Shown: positions 47,540-57,639 of the stretch, piece by piece
How positions within the stretch are numbered: position 1 is the stretch's first letter
Layout of the letters: the number at the start of each line of letters is the position of its first letter
NCBI GenBank assembly: GCA_014338405.1
Contig: JTDE01000164.1
Location: 246,035 to 310,034, forward strand
From: Paragonimus skrjabini miyazakii
Taxonomy: Eukaryota > Platyhelminthes > Trematoda > Plagiorchiida > Troglotrematidae
DNA length: 64,000 nt
Reading direction: 5' to 3'
Notes under the pieces: generated by a model
Told to the model about the DNA's origin: nothing
The model's input: only the letters and a program-made list of their open reading frames with translations
Databases searched by the model: none
Position numbers and translations under genes: made by a program

Positions 47540-50500
47540 CCAAATATTTGGAGCGATCAAAATTTCGTGTTTCATTCGCATTTTTCCTGATTCGCTTAGT
47601 GTGTAGATGTTGAGTCACACTGTTATGACTAAAAGTTCAAAAACTGTCGAAACTGGCTTCATAGCATTGTTTATAGCCATGTAGAAGGGTAGTATTGCAT
47701 TCGTATTCTTTCCTCGTCATTCTTCAGTGCACAATATAGAAAAAAGATCGGCAAAACCTACTGCAATTTATGGGAATCCTACTTTAGACTGCTTGAACAC
47801 GTTCCTTTCCACGGACAAAACGATGCTCATCAGTTCACACTGATTTAAGGTGTCAACACTTGACGCACATTCGTCAGCAAGACTGGTCTCGACCAATAGG
47901 TCAGGCACATGCAACCTACCCGACATACCTGTGACAATTAATGACAAGAAATTCATAGGGAGCAACTGGTAGCGGAAAAAATTGGCACTTCTGAAGCATT
48001 CTTTTCATTTAGCACCTTCAATCCTCAGCCAATGTGAACTACCTCATTATGCTGGGACTGATTTCCTAGGCCAATCATTTGTGAACATTCAGAATCGACT
48101 GTATTATTTAGATCAGTATTCAAGTGCTCGTCCCGAAACTCGTATATCCACAACATTCCTGTCGAAGACTACATGCAATCTTAAGTAGCGTAACATTTTC
48201 AATGGTTTACCTGCTTGATACATATTGCAATCACTCAACTCGAGTCAAAGACGATGTACAGTCACGCAATGACGAAAACCAGCCAACTGCCAACGTACTC
48301 CGTGTTGGTGAATTCACCACAACACATCATTGCGCCTATATGCCTCCTAAATATTTTCAAAGCTGCGCTTTTTAGCAAGAATTCGCCATCAAGAGGGGAA
48401 TACAAAACGACAACTGCGTTATTATCCGACGATTTTAACACTAAAGACAGATGCTCTCTGTGCGATCTGTAGACAGGCCTGTGAACTGTGATATTGTGAA
48501 CACCTATAACGGACTGATGCTTGGGGTATTAGTGATTTTATCACACATGAAGCGGAAGTCCTCCTACAATATCTCACTAAAAGATCGGTCTACGACTGAT
48601 CTAATCATCGGAAATACTTCTGAAAATACTTAGCAAACACTTTAATACACGTGAAGCTAAACTCCAAATTTAGACGTGTGATAATCTATTGGAAAATTCG
48701 ATAAACTTCTGATAACAGATGGTGGTTTGGTTTAGCCATACAACATATGCGTCGTGCTATCCCTCAAACTAAGTTGCTCAGCTCTGCTCTCACTGATCCA
48801 AGACCCTTCGCCCTGTATAAAAATCGGTCATTTGATTATGCGAAACACGACCAACTAATGTGACACGATTGCGTGTGCCAGGCCATCGATTATCTTTCGT
48901 AGACTGTAATGTCTTTCTCGAGACCATATCGTGGCTTCCCAAGCAGCAATGAACTTAAAGATCAGGATTCTCCAGCCCTTACGTAACATTCTTTAACGAG
49001 TCTAATACACTAGAATTAACGACACGTGATCTGCTCATTAGATATGAGCAAAGATGCAGTAGTAATCCATCTCTCTAACATGCTGTATTATCTGATAGCT
49101 GCAAAACCATAAACTAGACCCAGCAGTTCTCCCGTTCATTCTCGGCGCGACACTCTTAGAGGTGGCTAGTTATCGTTTTCTGGTTACCGCGTTAATTGGT
49201 GTTTACGCCTGTCTACTGGTTTCCGGTTACTATGGACATAAGTCTAATCCATTGTGGAGAATCACCTCCTGCAAACAGTTGATTAGGTGTAACGCACTAG
49301 ATACTCGGGAATTATCCACACTGAAGATCGATACAAGAATTATTAGACATAAAGTCATGACTGCATGGCGATCATAGGCAAAAACATGACCGCATTAAGT
49401 GGATACTCCGTGAAATTTGGCCGAAATGCAAACTGCTTAATGGGTACTATCAAAAATAATGCGTAATTCAAAAGCTCGTTCACCTAGAATGGTGAAGCGT
49501 TCATAAATTACGGGGTTTAGCTGAATTGAACGCTATAATACTGCTCGAGGTTTATACCTAATGAGAGAATAGTGTACTCCAAAGGTATATCTGTGGTTAC
49601 GGTTAAGTTGAGTCCGTTTTGAAACAAAAACAATGAAGAATATCGTCCGACCCAAGCAGTTGCATCCAAGATATTTTTGACCTGGTGGACCAAACACTTT
49701 GATTATCACCATCCCACTTGCTAGTTCTCGAAAATAACCGCTAAATAAACTGCTTTTCGGTCACTGTCTAATCAGTCAAAGCCTGACCAAGTACGACACA
49801 TTCAACTAACAGTAAAACCAGGAACCGATAGACATAGAAGTGGTTCAAGATGCTTATACGGAAAATTTGTGACATACCGGACATCCGTAGTCACTAGTAA
49901 TTGGCCAATCCCACTCTCTCTAAGCGCTAGTAGTTGCATTCTATGCAAATTTCTGTTAAGGTATTCAGTTAAAACCTCCAGCGTCTATGAATCCCCAAGG
50001 CGGTTGAGGTAATAACTCAATGTTATGCCATGGATACTGAGGTCAGTTGTAGAGTTTTGGTCAACGCAAATAATCATGCTGAACCACGTACGATGTGCGT
50101 TGTACTCTGTAACACTGCGTGAACAATGTTGTATACTACTCAGTAGCGCTATCTAAAAGTATGATACCAGATGTCAGTACAGTTGAAAGGAGAGGAACCA
50201 TATGAAGCCACAAGAAAGCATAGGCGAGCAGCTACCAACTCAGTGAATGGATAGGATCAGCATGTTTGAATGAGGATGAAAAATTCACTAGTTCATTGGA
50301 ACAGGTGTCGATAGTCAGAACTCAAGAGGAAATTCTGACCCAAGTAAAAAGGTCCTTATATATCAATTACTTGACGGTGTCCAGTATGCGAGACTCAGCA
50401 GAAAACTAGCATTTACCAGCAGCGAATTAACAGAGTTTAACAGCAGGCCTGAAAAGCGAATGGGATCAGAATGTCTATTATAGGATTCAACACTGTGCTG

Positions 50501-51918
50501 GTCAGAAAGAATACTTCCGTAGAAAAAAATAAACCAGAGAGCCTTAGAAAAACAATGTTTTAAGCTACTTAGCGGTGATAATGTGTGTGACAGAAAGCAG
50601 AGCTAACTGTATATGTGTTGAAATTGATTTCCATCACAAGCACGTAGAAGAGTAGAAATCAAAAAATACGTTTGAAAACGTGTGTGCATTTTGCGTGAAA
50701 AAAACCTAACGAAAAAATTAATGACGACCGCGCAGCTGAGTCATTCACATAAAATAGTTTGCACAGTTGTTTCAAAGCACTGTCACATTTCTTTCAGTTT
50801 GTGTTCCGTTACAAATATCTTCACAGACCAGTCATCTTTCATGGGCAAAACACCGGGGACATGACGAAGAACTAAGTGCCGTAAGCTAAGTTACCTATAC
50901 GGCGTAGTGAGTACTGACGCATGTCTTGTTTTTCACGTTTGTGGTTATCATAGCTGCTGGTAACAAACTGTTTCTTGACGTCATCGTAGTGGCCGTCTGC
51001 ATTAGGAAGACCGTAATTTATGAAAAAGATTCTCACATGAGCGCTGCTCACGCATGGTTGACTGATATCATACACCGAAGGGTCTGTTTTGTTCCGATGC
51101 TTGGGTGTTAAGTGTATTAGTAGTCGGGTATTCTGACGAACGATTCCATTGTGCCAATTTTCATTTTTGCCTTTGTGTTCTCTAAACTTCATTGATGTCT
51201 TCTTCACAATTTTTCATTTGACGACTCCGAAGGTTGCTTGCATCTCTCACGCGGAATGAAGGAATGCGATAACAGATCAACACTGGTTATGATACTGTTC
51301 AAGATTCCAAGCCTCCATGACTAGTTGATTGATTGATGATTTTTTCAAAGAAATTTCTCTACTCCTCATTGTAAACAAGAAGATTACCAAGGTCTAGTGA
51401 AAAAACGTTTGCAAAGTAGAGACGGCTTTCCCATGAATGTCAACTCAGATAATTGTCTTTGATCAAGTCAGTCATAGCACGCAGTTTGGCACTTTGAAAG
51501 GACACAAAATAGATTTCCAGTACACGAATGTTTGAAGTAAAAACTGTGATTCAAATCGTTTCAGTAGGGGGTCACAAGAAACATGTTTAGTTTCAGCAAG
51601 TAGCCAACAACCTGACAAAAAGGTTAACAATTTGTCCACAAAACCAAAGGATTTCGTAGTCATATTCAGACTTTGTTTCACTTTTGTTTATATATCACAT
51701 ACGGTGCTATTAATACGTATACTACTTTGTCATTGTAATGTCACACTGTGAAGCAAACAATAGCTCAATTTTGGTACTCACAACCATTGTCTGATATTCA
51801 AAAATTCCCTAGCACTTTGAAACTAAAATGTCAACATATAAATCAATAACACTAAAGAGAGTAACACAAAAGCCGTTCGAGTAATATTAGATACATTTCC
51901 TTCCCTAACTTTACACAG
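47540..51918. other. Putative intron; several doubtful frames
   Basis: Strong acceptors at 47,666 (CATTCTTCAG), 48,011 (TTTTCATTTAG) and 50,795 (TTTCTTTCAG) open phase-1 frames of 27-57 codons, but none has a strong phase-1 donor. A frame at 49,162 reads VASYRFLVTALIGVYACLLV, signal-peptide-like, but has no ATG. Near 50,366-50,480 a frame (QYARLSRKLAFTSSELTEF, NSRPEKRMGSE) looks protein-like but is short. No gene is called. Confidence 0.4.
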
Positions 51919-52005
51919 CTCCAACCGATCCGATCACACATTCCTGTCCGGAAGAAAACGGTTCAAGAATATACCGTTCAATGAGACAATATAACGAACG
52001 CTGGA
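51919..52005 (+). CDS. Phase 1-1 exon, 87 nt, with TDPI start
   Basis: It is bounded by a strong acceptor (TTCCCTAACTTTACACAG, with a branch-point-like CTAAC) and a perfect donor A|GTAAGT. Twenty-nine codons are open in phase 1: APTDPITHSCPEENGSRIYR, then SMRQYNERW. The DPIT start is identical to that of the 36,525 exon (RDPIT), and the basic/aromatic end (RQYNERW) resembles the PRRNYY end of the 45,764 exon. Length is divisible by three. It probably encodes another module of the same secreted protein. The core GD/EFG motif is not conserved, so homology rests on the start, size, phase and splice sites. Confidence 0.7.
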
Positions 52006-52599
52006 GTAAGTTCGAAAACTTGTTCCGTCCTCTCTCTTGGTTCTTTACAATGTGTGAATGTCCGCTAAACCGGAAGAATTCCACCATACATATCCATATC
52101 TATTCCATATATATCTCAACTTCCACTATCCTACTGAATCTTCATCCGGTTCTTCTTAAAGAAATCCCCATACTCAAGATTTGTCCTTGCCAGGGTCGGT
52201 GATTATTGCATACCCATACCATGGCTGTGATTCGAATGCCAGTCACGCTTTTAAGTAACAACCGTGTTGCCCACTGCGTCAATGTCATCGCAATGGAAAC
52301 GATTGAGTCATCAAATACAAACACAACCAGATTCATTCGTCCGTAGTGGTCACACCTGAACATCGCTGCCAGAAAAGACGGAGTAACTGTCATGTTAACT
52401 CCAACTGACCAGCTCACAAGTGAATTTTCTCTTCAAATTGAAATCACAGCAACCACTAAATCCGTTGAGCGATATATTGATCATTGTTAGGTAGTATGGG
52501 ACTTTTGGTTACTACCCACCGAACATCAATTACAAATACCTGCAGTTTTGCATTCTAGACTTTTCAACAAATACCATTAGACTGATGTTACTGCGTTGA

Positions 52600-52760
52600 T
52601 TTCCAGTGGGATTAGACAATGCGAATAGCATTCTCAAGTGACTGTGATCGAGCGTTCATATATGATAATTAAGTATTGTTCAGTGCGAGATTAATGAAGC
52701 AGTATTCAAAACGGCCGTCTCACAAAAGTTTGATCGTCTGGTTCAAGGAAAGTGGACTTT
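52600..52760 (+). mobile_element. Possible decayed SINE 5' part
   Basis: AGTGACTGTGATCGAGCGTTC, then ATATGATAATTAAGTATTGTT, resembles AAGTGGTTGAGTGTTC, then ATATGATAATACGGTCGTGCC of the SINE at 54.8 kb, and a B-box-like GGTTCAAGG follows at 52,740. Similarity is low and no ribozyme box is seen. Confidence 0.3.
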
Positions 52761-52793
52761 TAATTATCACAGCTGTTGCTCCCACTTACCTAG

Positions 52794-52865
52794 TCAACGG
52801 ACCTACCAGTGATAAAGAAGCAGTCTACAGCGAACAGATAGGATCAACTTTTCCTGCTGTAAAAT
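52794..52865 (+). CDS. Candidate phase 1-1 exon, 72 nt (weak)
   Basis: The acceptor GTTGCTCCCACTTACCTAG and donor T|GTAATC bound 24 codons open in phase 1 that read VNGPTSDKEAVYSEQIGSTF and PAVK. It shares only a short VYSE with the 14,944 exon. Phase and divisibility by three fit the gene. The donor lacks the G at +5, and the frame stops five codons later if read through. Confidence 0.25.
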
Positions 52866-53413
52866 GTAATCAAAACAGTTAGAACAATAATGCTATAAAG
52901 AACCAAATACCTCAAAATCGGGGGCTTGTCTAACAGTTGACCGATCACTCATGTTGGTTCCAACAAACTTAACCCAGTCTAGTATGAGGATAAAAACAAA
53001 CAATATTCGACACCCAAAGTCATGGTACTTATTAAAGTATCATTCATATCTGTTCCCCAATAGGACACCTGGCTAACAGACATGACACTGTTGTCAGATG
53101 CAGCAGTTCCCTTGCTTGATTTGTTCAGAGTGAGCAGGAGACTCGTGATATGCAGTAGCACCATGCACAAAATATGATGTTGAATCCTAGTGCCGATTGC
53201 GTTTTCCAGCGAGATACCATTAAATTGTCACATATTTCGACCTCAGTCTGAGGTTATGAATCAGTCGGTGTGCCACAAATGAAGGGTTGTTCATTCGAAA
53301 CCTCACTCACATTTCGACGTTCAGTTTGATTAAAAAAAACCGAAATATAAAGCTTGTACTATGTACCGTGTTTTGTCTTCATTTATCCGACCTGTTTGAT
53401 ACTGAAATTGTAG

Positions 53414-53499
53414 CCCCTAGAATAAGAACGAAAATATGGTTTAGATTATATAGACACAACGGTAGACCGAGAAAGAAAGCACTTCTGGTTTTCAAATGA
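53414..53499 (+). CDS. Repeat-exon copy ending in a stop: terminal or broken exon
   Basis: After an acceptor (GTTTGATACTGAAATTGTAG) the phase-1 frame reads APRIRTKIWFRLYRHNGRPR, then KKALLVFK and a TGA stop at 53,497. Aligned to the 45,764 exon, it keeps W, Y and GRPR with conservative changes between (KIWFRLYRHNGRPRK against EWDPIYKYDGRPRR). The DPI start is lost. No donor equivalent to the one after the GRP motif remains, so this is either an alternative last exon (secreted protein ending shortly after GRPRKK) or a decayed duplicate that is skipped. Further exons downstream (57,537) argue that it cannot be the only end of the gene. Confidence 0.5.
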
Positions 53500-53524
53500 G
53501 CTTACACTGAACTGGGCTCTTCTA

Positions 53525-53660
53525 CTACTGACCCCGAGCAGTTCTGAGGGCGCTTTGGGTTTTTAATTTATGTATAAGGTTTTTTCTTGTTGGGAACATT
53601 AAGTCAATCTAATGTTTGTTAGCTCTGTCGGTTCGTAACATGGTGGTGCAGAATCTCAGT
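53525..53660 (+). mobile_element. Possible LTR end followed by a primer-binding-site-like TGG
   Basis: A stretch rich in T runs ends in GGTTCGTAACA, directly followed by TGGTGGTGCAGAATCTC. That layout (CA end, then TGG complementary to a tRNA 3' CCA) is what an LTR and primer-binding site look like. No second LTR, gag or pol is seen, so this is only suggestive. Confidence 0.25.
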
Positions 53661-54460
53661 CGCAGCCGATGCGTGAAAGTGTTCTCGGAGTGGTACCAGA
53701 TGATCACAAAAAGTGTGGAATGGAGCTGACACTTTTCACAATTTTGTCCATGTAATATCCTCATCGATCTATACATCGATCTGTACAGCGGTTTTCGGCC
53801 GCATTATAAGGAGATGTAGAACACTTTTGTTCAACATCAAGAATGTGCTGGTTGGTAATGAAGAAGAACGTTCGGAAATGAGCTGAACTATTAGGCGGTT
53901 GTGTTGATTGAATCAACTTTAACGTTTGAACCTACAGCATCTGAGAGATCGTGAACCCCATACAGACGGTGACTAGAGATTTAATCGTAATAAAGCCAAT
54001 ACTTAGAGCTCACGACCAATGATATAGCCACCGTTGTAAAACACGCCACAATCCATACAAACTTCTAATTACTTCGAAATAGGCACCACCATTGCTTATC
54101 GCATCTGCACGAATATGCATGTAAATACTCCAAAACATTTCTGAACGTACCACTTAACATCCTCACTTGAAATTGGATAGGCATTATGATAACCAAATGA
54201 ACCACGGAAGTAATACAATAAACTTACTAGTGAGTCATTGGCCAATCAATTTGTAATGGTCTAGGAATGAATTTTGATTATTTATTTAGATCAGACTCAA
54301 TGGTGAAAATTCAGGACTTCGGCTGGATTCGAACCAACGACAGGAACACCGGAAACTCATATCAGAAATTCACTGATAATTTTTACGGCGCATCAGGTAA
54401 TAAATACTCGCATCTAGCGCAGCCCAGTTTTAGCGCCTACATTCCTTTCCTCAACTTCAG

Positions 54461-54535
54461 CTCGCTACTCGTTCTGTGAATCCCAGCTGACAACTAATAC
54501 ACTACTATTCACACCACAACGGCGAGATTACGCAA
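54461..54535 (+). CDS. Candidate phase 1-1 exon, 75 nt (weak)
   Basis: A very strong acceptor (ATTCCTTTCCTCAACTTCAG) opens a phase-1 frame of 33 codons. An acceptable donor (CAA|GTAGTT) closes it at 25 codons: ARYSFCESQLTTNTLLFTPQ and RRDYA. The end PQRRDYA vaguely resembles PRRNYYI of the 45,764 exon. No DP or GRP motif is present. It could be a unique exon of the same gene or a chance frame. Confidence 0.28.
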
Positions 54536-54584
54536 GTAGTTATAGCGTACTAGAATAATAGTATTAACTAAGAATAAACGATAC

Positions 54585-55104
54585 AGATTGAGCATCACCC
54601 ACAATTGGTCGCAGCTGTCGCATTCTCATAGACTTTCCAGTCGGCCAAAAAATCCCTTACTACTCATCAGTAATCAAATACCGCTCAACAAGTCAAGGAT
54701 TTCTGTGATTTCAACTTGGAGAGGAGTCCTAGTCGAGGGGTCATCGATTGGAGTTAACAGACAGTAACTGTTTCTCCTCTTGATGCGATCGGACAACCTG
54801 ATCATTACTCACAAGCGAAAGTGGTTGAGTGTTCACATATGATAATACGGTCGTGCCTAACGTGAGGTCAATGGCGCAGTGGGAAACACGGTTGCCTCAT
54901 GAACAGCGTGGCCGGAGTTCTAGTTCCGGCAGTGGCGAGGATATGCACTACTGACGAGGCATAATGAGAGCGAAACTCGAGTGTGGTGCTTCTTTTCGAA
55001 AGGGGCTGAGTGGAAAGTATATGGGAATGCGACAACTGCGATCAGTTGTAGGTGATATTCAATCTATATGAAAATCAAAATCCCCTCCCACTCATCAGAA
55101 GTAA
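54585..55104 (+). mobile_element. Hammerhead SINE, best-preserved copy, with an inverted 3' end in front
   Basis: The direct element runs from about 54,690 (GTCAAGGATTTCTGTGATTTC) to 55,104 (AATCCCCTCCCACTCATCAG). It has an A box TGGCGCAGTGG at 54,872-54,882 and a B box derivative GAGTTCTAGTTCC at 54,915-54,927. Both hammerhead core boxes follow, then the family 3' end with GGTGATATTCAATCTATATG. In front, 54,585-54,642 is the reverse complement of that 3' end, followed by a second piece of the terminal AATCCC...CTCATCAG. It is a tRNA-derived retroposon needing a partner element for mobility. Confidence 0.85.
54917..54985 (+). ncRNA. Hammerhead-ribozyme-like domain in the SINE
   Basis: CTGACGAG (54,951-54,958) and CGAAAC (54,971-54,976) are the two conserved core boxes of a hammerhead, 12 nt apart, as in schistosome Sm-alpha ribozymes. 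After GAAA the sequence CTCGAGT is complementary to the ancestral B box (TTCGAGTC; here TTCTAGTT). Helix III would therefore form with the B box, and cleavage would fall after the GTC within it. In this copy stem II and the cleavage triplet (GTT) are mutated, so activity is doubtful. A sibling box set lies on the minus strand at 35,059-35,084. Confidence 0.6.
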
Positions 55105-57536
55105 GCCATACTTCGACGAACACTAAATAAAATTCTGCTTTGTGTTTAAAGCGCATGATAATGTATGTTTAATAAAATGGGAAGATTTAAACTTCTTTTT
55201 CACATCAAATGGGTGAAATCGGTGTGACCAACTTCATTCTCGTGTTTCTATACCTTCTTTACAGTTACATTGAGCGTTACGTTGAACAAACAAATTTATC
55301 TCTTAGCATTCTAACAGATAACATCGTACAAAAGGGTTACGAACCCAAGTGACCAGCTGTGACGCCAGATCTAAATCCATGTTCTTCAGTCTTTTTATGT
55401 TTCTCGGCATAGACTACAAAATTGACATCACCAACATATTTGATGTCCAATTTTACACCAAAAATGACACATTTGACTAAGAAATTATCAAGCAAGGTCA
55501 TCCATTCCCGTTTGTTTGTAAACAGTTTGTGTTGACACTGATGATGGTTTGATAACATAAACAGTCGATAATAAGTGGTCAGCTATGTACGCTTGATCGT
55601 AAATAGCTCATCCGTTCCGTCACGGTCTTGTCCGTTTTCAAGTTCGGTACACATATGCGTCCATAACTTACTAATTGAAAAGAAGGAGAACTAGGCATAT
55701 TGCAACTTTCGTAGTTTCATGAAGAATGCAAAGAGAAATGTTTGCTTTTAACCTACTTAAACGCACAAAATGAAAACAAAGTATGATTTAAAAAATCGTC
55801 GAAAGCTATCCCTTCAAAGTTTACAAAGTTGTGGCTCAATTAGAAGGCTTCATTATTTGGATACACACTCCCAACGTAATCCTACAACAGCCGAAGTCAC
55901 TTTCGAACCGTTGACCACAGTCCAACAAGTTGAAGTCCTATCCGTAGCATTCAAAAATATTGCATCTGGCCATGACCAGGATATTAACTCTGGTCCGCCA
56001 TTTCTTGAGATTACCGTCTTGACCACTATTTCATTGACGTTAAACATTAGGTAGAACATATTCATTAAGTCTTAACGTTCACTTACATCCACTCGAGCGC
56101 CCGAGCAAGCCAGAAGTGTGTGTGGTGCCAATGGTGCGGATAGATCGACAAGCATGCAAACAAACAAATGCGATCCCATGCAGCAAGCAGACGGTAGACA
56201 ATGATCTTTACTATCCTATGTATAATGTGGACTAAGGTTTTGGGAAGAATTTTACACATCGTGCAGCAGACAAACCGGGGTTATCTCAAGTTACTACGCA
56301 ACTCTTCAGACAAACGCTAGCACGCACTCGTCGTCAGTCCGTTCCACAGCATGTTGATTAGCAGACAAACTTCAGAAAGTTTGCACTTGTTTATGAATGC
56401 ACTTTGGCTGGAAAATTCAGGTCAGAATTGAACCATCGATCGAATCAACCGCATAATTAATTGGCATCCTCTCCAGATGAGTAAACAATTGTGGCACGAC
56501 TTGCCTAGGACTTTGACCAAACATTTAGCCTAGTTTGCTATATTATGCCGTGTGAGGTTGATGGTATAATGATCATTATGCTCGCCGCCTGGCAACTACA
56601 CCGACCGAAGTCCAACTCATCTGTTATTTGACAACGATGAGCTACGATAAAAGTCAGACTTGAGTTTAATGTTTAAGTTGTAAGTAGGCCAGTCGGAAAA
56701 GTTCGTCTGTATTCTAAGCTGAGATTAACTGTAAGTACTGTGTACTCTTCGAAAACCACAAGTCACTCTAATTGAAAAGTCCCACCACGAATTCCACTAA
56801 TCATTGTGTGTCACAGCTTCCTGAACTCACGGGTCAGTTTTCAGGAAGGGTAATCAGTCTGAACTAGTAGGAATTCTGTGATTACCACATGTGGCCAGCA
56901 CATCCAAATCAATATGTAAATCTAGGCAAACGATCAAATCTTCTAACTCATGTCGCTCTCGACATTTTGCGGAATCGACAAACACGGAATTCTGACAAAC
57001 ATCTGAGGCCCAATATCACTAACTTGAAAGCTAAATGACGACTAGTACCATTAAAGAGTGTTTATTCATAAGGTTATACAATCCCAGCTGGCTACTCAAT
57101 TCAGAATTCAAAAAAGGATCATCAGCAACATGGCGCACCAGAAACCCATAAGTTAAACATATTTGCCTCATACTTTTGTGTACTGCGTTCGAAACATACG
57201 TGTTTGTAATCAGCATATGAAGCGTCATCAAAAGACAGACTTTATGTATAGTACACCCGATCCTTGGATATTTTTGTTTCAGTCTGTTATACTATTGATC
57301 GAGTTCCTTCAAATTCTCTTCCACTAAAAGGATAGTGAAGCGTCCCAGTTGAACCTACTTGATATATCCTAGTCAAAGGTAGCAGAAAATGTAGGATCAG
57401 CTAGGTGGTTTTGTGACACGCCATACTAATCAGACACGTTTAGTGCAAACCAAATGAAGTAATTGTGCTATGCCTTAGTCTTCTCAAGTGACTTATTTGA
57501 AACATCAACGTGCTGCCTTTTGTCAATCTCCAACAG
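55105..57536. other. Putative intron
   Basis: A strong acceptor at 55,262 (ATACCTTCTTTACAG) opens a phase-2 frame YIERYVEQTNLSLSIL ending at a stop 28 codons on. A 94-codon ATG frame lies at 55,770-56,054 (KNRRKLSLQSLQSC). Neither has a recognised domain or a partner exon. The rest is featureless. Confidence 0.4.
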
Positions 57537-57632
57537 TAAATCGAGATCCAATACTTCACACGGATGCCCCTTCTACTTCGAGTTCCGGGAGTCAACCAAG
57601 ACAAATGCGACACTTCTCTGAAGTCCGTAGAT
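57537..57632 (+). CDS. Phase 1-1 exon, 96 nt, with NRDPI start and Ser-rich middle
   Basis: It is bounded by CTTTTGTCAATCTCCAACAG and T|GTGAGT, with 32 open codons in phase 1. It reads VNRDPILHTDAPSTSSSGSQ, then PRQMRHFSEVRR. The start VNRDPI is nearly identical to VKRDPI of the 45,764 exon and ERDPI of the 36,525 exon. The middle is replaced by a serine/threonine-rich stretch, a plausible O-glycosylation region in a secreted protein, and the end is basic as in the others. It is the last well-supported exon in the window. The gene may continue beyond it, since no stop codon belongs to this exon. Confidence 0.78.
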
Positions 57633-57639
57633 GTGAGTT

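Noticed and set aside
47335..47613. Plus-strand frame containing GDPIQTGDTYP, resembling the DP modules
   Set aside because: It is the shadow of the minus-strand RTE C-terminal coding sequence and is in the wrong splice phase.
55770..56054. 94-codon ATG frame
   Set aside because: No recognised domain, no signal peptide and no partner exon; the opposite strand is also open, which suggests a chance low-stop region.
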